Notes under the pieces: generated by a model
The model's database searches: none
Told to the model about the DNA's origin: nothing
Seen by the model: only the letters and a program-made list of their open reading frames with translations
Program-made: the position numbers and the translations under genes
Assembly (NCBI GenBank): GCA_035762175.1
Contig: DASTPP010000358.1
Coordinates: 1-45,078, forward strand
Length of the DNA: 45,078 nt
Direction: 5' to 3'
Origin: DASTPP01 sp035762175
GTDB taxonomy: Bacteria; Myxococcota_A; Polyangia; Polyangiales; Polyangiaceae
Part shown: positions 38,877 to 45,078 of the stretch, piece by piece
Layout: every line of letters begins with the position of its first letter
Position numbering within the stretch: position 1 is the first letter of the stretch

Positions 38877-39995
38877 ATGAGCCGGCAAGACTTCCTGCGC
38901 ATCGCCGAGGCGCGCTTTCGGGCGACGCCCGGGCTCTCGCTCGACCCGGCGTCGGTGCGAAAGCCCGGCAGCACGCTCAACGCCGTCTACAACGGCGTCA
39001 GCGCCGTCGGCGAGGAGCTCGACCGGCGCAGCGCCGCGCGCTTCGCCGCGCTGCTCTCGGGCTCGGCCCGGGACGGCGACCTCGACGCGCTCGTCGCCGA
39101 CCGCACCTTCGGGCGCGTGCTGCGCAAGGGCGCCGCGGCGGCCACGGTCGAGCTCGGCGTCGCGCGCGCGGGCACGGGCGCCGCCGCGACGGTGCCCGCC
39201 GGCGCCGAGGTCAGCGTGGGCGGGGCCGACTTCGTGCTCGACCCGCCGGGCGTCTCGTTCGCCTCGGGCGAGGGCGGCCCGGGGCTCGTCAAGCGCGCCG
39301 CCTTCACCGCGAAGCTCGCCGGCCTCGCGGGCAACGTGCTCGCCCTCGCCCCCGCGTTCAAGAACCCCGCCTCCCTGCCCGCGGGCGTCTCGGTCTCGGC
39401 CCTCGCCGACGAGCCGCAGGCCTCGGGCGGCGCCGAGCGCGAGGCCGACCCCGAGCTGCTCGACCGCTACCGCCGCTTCACCGCCGGCCTCGAGCGGAAC
39501 CTGCTCTTTCTCGAGGCCGGCGCGCTCCAGGCGCCCGGCGTGCAGGCCGCGGCCGCCATCGAGGAGCTCTCCCCCGAGGGCCTGCTCACCGGGCGCGTCA
39601 TCCTGCACGTCGCCGACGCGAACGGCCGGGCCGGCAAGGCCCTCAGGGCCCGCGTCGTCGCGACGCTGCGCGACTACCGCCTGCTCGGCCAGAGGGTGCA
39701 GGTCGAGTCGGCCTTGCCCTCGCTCGAGCCCGTCGTCGCCCAGGTCGGCGTGCTCGCGGGCTTCCAGGTCGGCGACGTGCAGACCCGGGCCAGGGGCGCC
39801 CTCGTCGCGAGCGTCAACGCGCTGCCCCCCGGGGCGAACCTGCTGCGCGCCCAGCTCGCCGCCGCGCTCGCCGCCGTGCCCGGCGTCGTGCTCCTGCCGT
39901 CGGTGCCCTTCGGCGTCACCGTGCCCGCCGCCGACCGCATCGCCGCCCCCTCGACCCGCTTCCGCACGAGCCCCGAGCTCGTCACCTTCCTGTGA
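38877..39995 (+). CDS. Baseplate J-like protein (Mu gp47-like), 372 aa
   Basis: ATG at 38877 has an AGGTGGG site. The protein follows the baseplate J layout: an N-terminal helical region (STLNAVYNGVSAVGEELDRR), ATVELGVARAGTGAAATVPA and GAEVSVGGADFVLD (the conserved strand with a Pro-Ala-Gly turn), AGNVLALAP, then DPELLDRYRRFTAGLERNLL, and a C-terminal domain with GRVILHVADANGRAGKALR and LLGQRVQVESALP. It forms the wedge around the hub. The 78-base gap before it (38799-38876) separates it from the divergent lipoprotein gene and must contain its start signals. Confidence 0.8.
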   Translation: MSRQDFLRIAEARFRATPGLSLDPASVRKPGSTLNAVYNGVSAVGEELDRRSAARFAALLSGSARDGDLDALVADRTFGRVLRKGAAAATVELGVARAGTGAAATVPAGAEVSVGGADFVLDPPGVSFASGEGGPGLVKRAAFTAKLAGLAGNVLALAPAFKNPASLPAGVSVSALADEPQASGGAEREADPELLDRYRRFTAGLERNLLFLEAGALQAPGVQAAAAIEELSPEGLLTGRVILHVADANGRAGKALRARVVATLRDYRLLGQRVQVESALPSLEPVVAQVGVLAGFQVGDVQTRARGALVASVNALPPGANLLRAQLAAALAAVPGVVLLPSVPFGVTVPAADRIAAPSTRFRTSPELVTFL

Positions 39996-41338
39996 CCCCC
40001 GCCCTCACCCCCGACCAGGCCCGCGCGCTCTTTGCCGCCGAGGTCGACGGCGCCTGGCTCGCCCGGCTGACGTCGACCCCCGACGGGCGGGCGCTGCTCG
40101 ACGCGGCGCTCGCCATCCTCGTCGAGGCCGACCGGCGCGACGCGGCCGACGCGGCGTCGCTCCTGCTCGCGGGGGCCCGGCGCGCCTCGAAGGCGTCGGC
40201 CCCCTTCGCCCTGCGCCGGACGCGGCCGGGGCCCGCCCTGCGCGTCCCGGCCGGCACGCGCGTCCAGTCGCCCGACGGCGTCGCCTTCGCCCTCGACGCC
40301 GACGTCGCCTTCGCCGAGGGCGAGGTCGGCGTGTGGAAGGACACGACCGGCTCGGCCGAGCTCCCGGGCCACGTGGGCACCTTCCCGGCGGGCAGCATCG
40401 ACCGCTTCGCGCCGGCACTGCCCGGCCTGTCGGGCGAGGGCACCTCGCTCGTCGTCGCCTTCGGCGCGGGCGTGCGCTTCGTCCGGCTGCTCACCAACCT
40501 CGCCGTGCCCCACCCCTTCCGGGCGACGATGAAGGGCCTGTACGTCGAAATCGTCGCGTCCGACGAGCCCAGGAACGTCGGCCGGCTCGTGCAAATCGGG
40601 GCCGTGAACAACGGCGCCTCCCCGACGGCGCCCGAGGCGCCCGAGGGCGCGGGCGCCTTCAGCCCGGCCTACCCGGTCGGCGCGGCCGAGACGCTGAATT
40701 GGACGTCGGGCGTCCACGCCTACGAATGGCGCGTGCGGCAGTGGGCCGAGCTCGGGCTCGAGGTCAAAAACACCGCCGACGCGACCCTCGGGCAGGGCCC
40801 CTCGCTCGAGGCGCTCGCGCTCGACCGGGGCATCGAGCCGGGCGAGGCCGAGCCCGAGGCGGCCCTCCGGGCCCGGCTCGCCCTCGGCCCCCAGGCGCCC
40901 TCGCCGCTCGGCCTGCTGCGCAAGCTCGTGCAGGCCCTCGCCGCCTCCTCGGGGGACCTGCCCGACCTCCAGGTCTACGAGCCCTACGCGACGGCCCCCG
41001 ACCCCGCGGTCGACCCCTTCGCCCAGACCTTCCCCGCCTGGGGGGGCTTTCTCGCCGGCATGCACTGCGCCGGCATGCCGATGACGTCGACCCCGCAGGC
41101 GATGGCCGAGCGGCGCGCGGGCGGCGTCACGGTCCCGGGCGCCAAGAACCCGGGCCTGTCGATCCCCGGGGCCCGCGTCGAGGCGCGCGTCCTCGTCCGC
41201 TGGCTGCTCGACGGCGCGGCGGGCGAGTCGGCGAGCCGGCCCGTGCGCGTCGCCCTCTGGCGGGCCGCCCAGGCGGCGAAGGCCCCCGGCGTCCGCGTCG
41301 TCCTCTACCACCCGCCGCAGCACGGCTACCCCCCATGA
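39992..41338 (+). CDS. Baseplate wedge-region protein, 448 aa
   Basis: GTG at 39992 overlaps the previous TGA. It starts with a helical region (LTPDQARALFAAEVDGAWLA), then ALRVPAGTRVQSPDGVAFAL and VAFAEGEVGVWKD. The PAGTRV strand pattern recalls the second baseplate J-type protein found in many myoviruses. A central beta-rich region and a C-terminal domain (WLLDGAAGESASRPVRVALW) follow. It probably partners the preceding J-like protein. No enzymatic motif. Confidence 0.6.
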   Translation: MTPALTPDQARALFAAEVDGAWLARLTSTPDGRALLDAALAILVEADRRDAADAASLLLAGARRASKASAPFALRRTRPGPALRVPAGTRVQSPDGVAFALDADVAFAEGEVGVWKDTTGSAELPGHVGTFPAGSIDRFAPALPGLSGEGTSLVVAFGAGVRFVRLLTNLAVPHPFRATMKGLYVEIVASDEPRNVGRLVQIGAVNNGASPTAPEAPEGAGAFSPAYPVGAAETLNWTSGVHAYEWRVRQWAELGLEVKNTADATLGQGPSLEALALDRGIEPGEAEPEAALRARLALGPQAPSPLGLLRKLVQALAASSGDLPDLQVYEPYATAPDPAVDPFAQTFPAWGGFLAGMHCAGMPMTSTPQAMAERRAGGVTVPGAKNPGLSIPGARVEARVLVRWLLDGAAGESASRPVRVALWRAAQAAKAPGVRVVLYHPPQHGYPP

Positions 41339-43038
41339 CCCGACTCGTCGACCAGCAGCTGCTCGAGCCCGTCGAGCCGCACGACATCAACCTGCGCCAG
41401 CGCTTCGGCGCGCGGCGCGCGGACGTCGAGGCGCGCCTGTCGCGGCGAAGGAAGCCGCACCTCGGCCAGGCGAAGAACGGCGTCTTCGCCGGCGACGAGT
41501 CCGACGCGCAGGCGCTCGGCGCGGTGCTCGGCGGGCTCGAGGCCTACTTCGAGTCGGGCTTTCAGGTGCGCGTGACGCCCGGGGCGATGCTCTGCGCGCA
41601 CCCGGGCGGCGCCGGGGTCGTGCCGCGCCCCGGCACGTGGTCGGGCCGCTCCGACGCGGACGACGACGCGCTCGGGCTCTACGAGCTCGCGCAGGACGCG
41701 CTCGTCACGCCGTCGCCCCTGCCCGCCTCGGTCCCCTCGCCCGAGTGGTGGGCCGTCGTCGTCACGCCCCAGCTCGCCGCCGTCGAGGTCGATTCGGACC
41801 GCAAGGTCTTCAACGAGACGACGGGCGCCTTCGACGCGGCCTCGCAGAACAAGGTCTTCCACCGCAGGCTCGTGCCCTCGGTCGTCCGGGGCGCGGGCGG
41901 CGGCGACGTCTCGACCGTGGCGCTGCCGGCCGGCGCCGTCGTCGTCGCCTGGGTCTACGTCCACCAGGCCGGGGCGACGGGCCTCGACGACGCGCTCTTC
42001 TACGACGCGCGCCGCCTGCCCGACCCGTCGGCGCCGAACCGCGTCGGCGGCCGGTGGGCGGCGCGCCAGCAGGCGCTGCGGGGCGAGCTCTCGGCGACGC
42101 TCCGGGGCGAAGGCCTGTCGCTCCGGAGCGCCCGCGCCGACGAGGGCGGCGACGTAACCTTCCCCGCCGTCGCCGAGCCGGGGGCCGCGTGGGAGAGCGG
42201 GTTCGGCCCGTTCTTCGCGTACCTCTACCTGTGCCGGGTGCGCGGCACCGTCCCGCGCCTCCGCGGCACGGGGGCCGACACCGACAACCTGGAGGCGTAC
42301 ACCTCGTACGAGGTCGCCGGCGCGCTCGTGCTCTCGCCGAAGCCGCCGGCCGTCACCCCGCCCGAGCCGGGCAAGGGAGTGTTCGACCTGCGCAACGACC
42401 AGACCTTGAACCTACCGAACCCGGCGCACAACCCGGCGACGCTGCCGAAGGTCCTGGCCATCAAGTTCGGCGGCACGGCGCCGCCGGGCGAGGCGATCTG
42501 CGTCGGCGTCATCCCCTACGGCTCGGTCCTGGGGGGCGCTCCCGCTATTTTCGACACGGGCCCCGTGCCCACGATCGTCGCGTGCGACCGCGACGGGTGG
42601 TGCTCGGGCGTCCAGAGCGGCCTCGCCTCGGTCGCGACGACGGCGACGCCGGGCGCGGGGGGCGCCTTCGGCACCGCCTCGGTGACCGTCACGGTGGCCG
42701 AGGCCTCCGCCGGCAAGAAGTACCCCGTCGAGGGCGCCGACGTGCAGCTCACCTTCTCGACGACGGACGCGGACATGGTCGACGTCGAGATCGAGCCGCA
42801 GCGCGACGCGGACCTTCGCAACCTGCGTCCCGTCGACCGCACCGTGCGCCAACTGTGGGCGCAGCCGGGCGGGACGACGGGCCGGGCCTCGTTCCCCGCC
42901 CGCACCGAGTTCTTGCCCGCGGAGCGCGTCACGCGCCTGGAATTCGCGATCAAAAAGACGGCCGAGTCATTCGCCCTGAGCGCGAGCCTGCGCGGCTTCA
43001 AACTGCCCTACAACGCCCCACTCTACACGCCCGCGTGA
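41335..43038 (+). CDS. Large baseplate / tail-fibre-connector protein, 567 aa
   Basis: ATG at 41335 overlaps the previous TGA. Features are an N-terminal helical part (LVDQQLLEPVEPHDINLRQR), LGGLEAYFESGFQVRVTPGA, a long beta-rich middle (VVAWVYVHQAGATGLDDALF) and a C-terminal part with SVTVTVAEASAGKKYPVEGA and LEFAIKKTAESFALSASLRG. Similar large proteins after J-like genes act as baseplate periphery or fibre attachment proteins. The exact role cannot be read from the sequence. Confidence 0.5.
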   Translation: MTRLVDQQLLEPVEPHDINLRQRFGARRADVEARLSRRRKPHLGQAKNGVFAGDESDAQALGAVLGGLEAYFESGFQVRVTPGAMLCAHPGGAGVVPRPGTWSGRSDADDDALGLYELAQDALVTPSPLPASVPSPEWWAVVVTPQLAAVEVDSDRKVFNETTGAFDAASQNKVFHRRLVPSVVRGAGGGDVSTVALPAGAVVVAWVYVHQAGATGLDDALFYDARRLPDPSAPNRVGGRWAARQQALRGELSATLRGEGLSLRSARADEGGDVTFPAVAEPGAAWESGFGPFFAYLYLCRVRGTVPRLRGTGADTDNLEAYTSYEVAGALVLSPKPPAVTPPEPGKGVFDLRNDQTLNLPNPAHNPATLPKVLAIKFGGTAPPGEAICVGVIPYGSVLGGAPAIFDTGPVPTIVACDRDGWCSGVQSGLASVATTATPGAGGAFGTASVTVTVAEASAGKKYPVEGADVQLTFSTTDADMVDVEIEPQRDADLRNLRPVDRTVRQLWAQPGGTTGRASFPARTEFLPAERVTRLEFAIKKTAESFALSASLRGFKLPYNAPLYTPA

Positions 43039-43118
43039 GGGCCTCTTGCGGGGGCCCGGGGCCCGGCTACGCTCGGGGCCTCGGAGGCGCGCCTCGTCGC
43101 CCGCGTCGTCCGGCGCCC
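43039..43118. terminator. Convergent intergenic region with palindromes
   Basis: The gap between two convergent stops contains GGGCCC-rich repeats (around 43051-43066) and a perfect 12-bp palindrome GAGGCGCGCCTC at 43084-43095. This is the only long gap between convergent genes in the tail region, so a bidirectional terminator is a reasonable guess, though no T-tract is present. Confidence 0.3.
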
Positions 43119-43850
43119 TTAGGGCCCGGGCCCCGCGACCACGCGCGCCGCGACGTCGAGGGGCGGGCCGCCGAAGCGGGGCTCGGCGCGCACCTCGACC
43201 TCGAGAAGGCCCGGCGCCTCCGCCGCCCGCACCGAGACGCTCGCGCGCAGCACGTCCGGGTCGGCGCGGACGGCGGCCGCGAGCCGGGCGGCCTCGCGGG
43301 CGAGGCGGGCCGCGGTGAATGGACGCTTCGGCTCGAGCTCGTGGCCGAAGCCCGGCAGGTGCGTGAAGGCGCCGAGCCGCGTTTGCGCCAGCGTCTCGAG
43401 CCGGGCCCGGAGGGCCTCGAGCTCGCCCGCGAGCCGGGGCCCCCCGTCGGGCCCGGCGAGGGCGGGCAGGAGCACGTCGGCCGCGGGCTCGCCCGGGGCC
43501 GGGCCCGCGAGCGGCGCCCGCCCCGGCGCCAGAACGGCGAAGGCCGTCGTCGCCGCCGAGGCCCCCGCGGGGTCCTTCAGGGCCGGGGCCGGGGCGACCG
43601 CGTAGGCGCCGCCCGGCGCCAGGGAGGGCAGCACCGTCAGCCGGAAGGCCCTCGCCCGGTCGGGCGCGCCGTCGGCCTTCCGGGCGTCGACCCGCACGAC
43701 CGTCGGCGAGCCCGGCCCCGCGAGCGACCAGCAGGCGGGGTTCAGGGCGTCGTGGGGCGAGGCCGCGTCCTGCGCCCGCACGTCGGCCGAGAGGGCGAGG
43801 TCGACGGCGTTCTCGGCGCGCGCGACGGCCGAGGTGAGCGTTGCCGGCAT
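43119..43850 (-). CDS. gp25/gpW-like baseplate wedge protein on the reverse strand, 243 aa
   Basis: ATG at 43850 (minus), stop at 43119-43121. The C-terminal half reads RLGAFTHLPGFGHELEPKRP, LAREAARLAAAVRADPDVLR and ASVSVRAAEAPGLLEVEVRA, close in layout to gp25-type wedge proteins, where a short 'G...LP.FG' strand is followed by a helix and two strands. The N-terminal half is an extra domain (RAFRLTVLPSLAPGGAYAVA) not usual in gp25. Placement on the minus strand inside a forward tail operon is odd and implies its own promoter near 43851-43904. Confidence 0.55.
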   Translation of the reverse strand: MPATLTSAVARAENAVDLALSADVRAQDAASPHDALNPACWSLAGPGSPTVVRVDARKADGAPDRARAFRLTVLPSLAPGGAYAVAPAPALKDPAGASAATTAFAVLAPGRAPLAGPAPGEPAADVLLPALAGPDGGPRLAGELEALRARLETLAQTRLGAFTHLPGFGHELEPKRPFTAARLAREAARLAAAVRADPDVLRASVSVRAAEAPGLLEVEVRAEPRFGGPPLDVAARVVAGPGP

Positions 43851-43904
43851 CCCGCGAGGGTAGCCGGCGCCATTGCGAACAGCCAACCGAGAAAGAGACG
43901 AGCC

Positions 43905-44303
43905 ATGCCCGACACGTCCCCCGACGCCGCCCCCGCGCCCGCGAACCTCGACCCCGGCGTGCCGCCGATGCCCCAAGAATTCTTGCGGTCGTGCGAAGCG
44001 GTCGCGGGCGAAGAGGCCGCGAAGTTCTTCACCGCGTACGCCGTCGGCGCGAAGGTGACGGCGCTGAACGAGACGACGAGCTACGCGCACGTCGTCGTGC
44101 GGGCCCGCGAGCCGAACTTCGCCGGCTACGACGTCGAGACGGCGGTCGACTGCACCGAGGGGATGGCCCTGCACGAGATGCGCGCCGCGTGGCAGCAGCA
44201 GCTGCAGCAGCAGGTCGCGCTGCTCGGCGGCCTGGCGAAGGTGGTGACCGAGCCGCCCCAGAGCCCGCCGCCCTCCGACGTCGAGCCCGGGGGCGGGGCG
44301 TAG
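43905..44303 (+). CDS. Small phage protein, 132 aa
   Basis: ATG at 43905, with a GAAAGAGACGAG purine-rich site just before it. A Pro/Ala-rich start is followed by MPQEFLRSCEAVAGEEAAKF and AVGAKVTALNETTSYAHVVV, then a Gln-rich helix (AAWQQQLQQQVALLGG). No family is recognised. It forms an overlapping run with the next two genes and could belong to the start of a lysis or host-contact cassette. Confidence 0.5.
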   Translation: MPDTSPDAAPAPANLDPGVPPMPQEFLRSCEAVAGEEAAKFFTAYAVGAKVTALNETTSYAHVVVRAREPNFAGYDVETAVDCTEGMALHEMRAAWQQQLQQQVALLGGLAKVVTEPPQSPPPSDVEPGGGA

Positions 44304-44749
44304 TGCCCGCGGGGCCGCACCCCTGCCTCGGCGGCGCGCTGCTCGCCGTCGCGGGCGGCCTGATGGTGCTCGCCCTCGGCCTCGCGCTCGCCGGCTACCT
44401 GCGCCGGAGGGACGAGCTCGCCGCGCGGCGGGCCCCGCCGGGCCCGCCTGCCGCGCCGCCCGCCCCGCTCCCCGCCGAGGCCCCGACGCGCCCGCTCGCC
44501 CGCGCCGAGCCGACCCCCCAGTCGCCGGCCCTGCTCGCCCCCGCCGCGCGCCGCTACGACCCCGACGCGACGACGCGCCCGTACCCCCGGCCGCCCTCGT
44601 CGCGGCCGCCCCTGCCCGACGCCGCCCGCACGCTCTCGCAGTCGCAAAACGACCTCGCGAACGCCATCGAGGCCGACGCCCAGCGGATGCGCGAGTCGGC
44701 CGGCAAGCCCATCCCCGTGCCGCCCGAGTTTCGGAAGAAAGGCCCATGA
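44303..44749 (+). CDS. Single-pass membrane protein, possible inner-membrane spanin, 148 aa
   Basis: GTG at 44303 overlaps the preceding TAG (TAGTG). Residues 8-31 (CLGGALLAVAGGLMVLALGL) form one transmembrane helix, followed by RRRDE, a long Pro/Ala-rich periplasmic-type spacer and a C-terminal helix (LSQSQNDLANAIEADAQRMR). The immediately following gene encodes a lipoprotein. Membrane protein plus lipoprotein in overlap is the arrangement of two-component spanins (Rz/Rz1), but the coiled coil here is short, so this remains tentative. Confidence 0.4.
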   Translation: MPAGPHPCLGGALLAVAGGLMVLALGLALAGYLRRRDELAARRAPPGPPAAPPAPLPAEAPTRPLARAEPTPQSPALLAPAARRYDPDATTRPYPRPPSSRPPLPDAARTLSQSQNDLANAIEADAQRMRESAGKPIPVPPEFRKKGP

Positions 44750-45078
44750 AGACAGCGCTATTCGCCCTCGCCATCGCCCTCGCCGCCGGCTGCTCGAGCG
44801 GCCCCGCGCCCTCCGCCCCCGGCGCCCCACCCCGCGTCCCGAGCGCCGCCGACATCGCCCTGCAAGGGCCGCAGAAGTCGGCCGACACGCTGACCCTGCT
44901 CAGCCACGCGCACGACTCGGCACGGCTCGGCGCCGCGCTCGTCGCGGCCGAGACGTGCCCCGCGGGCGACCGCGCCTGCGCCGAGGCGAGGAAGCGCGAG
45001 GCGCTCGAGGCCTTCGCCTCGGCGGGCGCCGCGCTCGAGGCGCTCGTGCACGTGCGGCGCGAGCTCTTCCCCGCGGGC
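44746..45078 (+). CDS. Lipoprotein, partial at the window edge
   Basis: ATG at 44746 overlaps the previous TGA. It begins MKTALFALAIALAAGCSSGP, a signal peptide with lipobox LAAGC, then a Pro-rich spacer and a helical domain containing two cysteines (ETCPAGDRACAEARKRE). At least 111 residues are visible and the frame is still open at 45078. It may be the outer-membrane partner of the preceding protein (o-spanin-like) or a separate envelope lipoprotein. No holin or endolysin is visible within the window. Confidence 0.5.
   Translation, partial: MKTALFALAIALAAGCSSGPAPSAPGAPPRVPSAADIALQGPQKSADTLTLLSHAHDSARLGAALVAAETCPAGDRACAEARKREALEAFASAGAALEALVHVRRELFPAG

Noticed and set aside
1..45078. CRISPR arrays, insertion sequences, rRNA genes, complete tRNA genes
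   Set aside because: No regularly spaced identical repeats with unique spacers, no transposase, and no rRNA or full tRNA pattern were seen.

Overview
The window is a contiguous stretch of the genome of a contractile-tailed temperate phage (myovirus morphology) with very high G+C. Almost every codon of the phage genes ends in G or C, and GTG and TTG starts are common. The host is probably a Myxococcota bacterium (Polyangiales-like). This is inferred from base composition and from a reverse-strand lipoprotein (38094-38798) that resembles a secreted lipoprotein type I associate with myxobacteria. No ribosomal or other chromosomal gene is present.

Layout. (1) 1-7095, early region, all on + and mostly joined by 4-base GTGA/ATGA overlaps: small unknown proteins, three small helix-turn-helix or winged-helix proteins, a CHC2/TOPRIM primase with a late in-frame stop, a DUF3987-type primase/helicase-like protein, a structured block of hairpins, two small proteins and an excisionase-like HTH protein. 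(2) 6873-11194, recombination region: the excisionase-like gene, a tyrosine integrase, a lower-GC reverse-strand OLD-type ATPase-TOPRIM cargo gene, and a fragment of a tRNA-Val 3' half that looks like the attP core. (3) 11195-22534, packaging and head: an HTH protein, a 20-bp-spaced repeat array, small terminase, a possible cyclic-nucleotide sponge, large terminase, portal, a multidomain minor head protein (Mu F-like, HExxH, ADP-ribosyltransferase-like), a reverse-strand unknown and a scaffold. (4) 22580-32055, capsid and tail: major capsid protein, connector and decoration-like proteins, sheath, tube, and a tail chaperone with a probable +1 frameshift. (5) 32059-45078: tape measure, LysM-bearing tail protein, hub, spike, baseplate J-like proteins, a reverse-strand gp25-like protein, and finally a membrane protein plus lipoprotein pair that may belong to a lysis cassette lying beyond the window.

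Phage genes lie on both sides of the tRNA fragment, so the sequence appears to represent the unintegrated (attP) form, or a copy integrated somewhere else.

The points most worth a second look are: the three-domain minor head protein, which may carry enzymes in the virion; the OLD-type cargo beside attP with a composition breakpoint inside the integrase gene; a UCG-UUU-CGC +1 frameshift candidate in the tail chaperone; the TGAACA array before the small terminase; a possible Acb2/Tad1-like sponge; and a recurring pattern in which the expected stop of a gene lies in the +1 frame at a rare TTA codon. That last pattern could be real biology or single-base assembly errors, and raw reads would decide.
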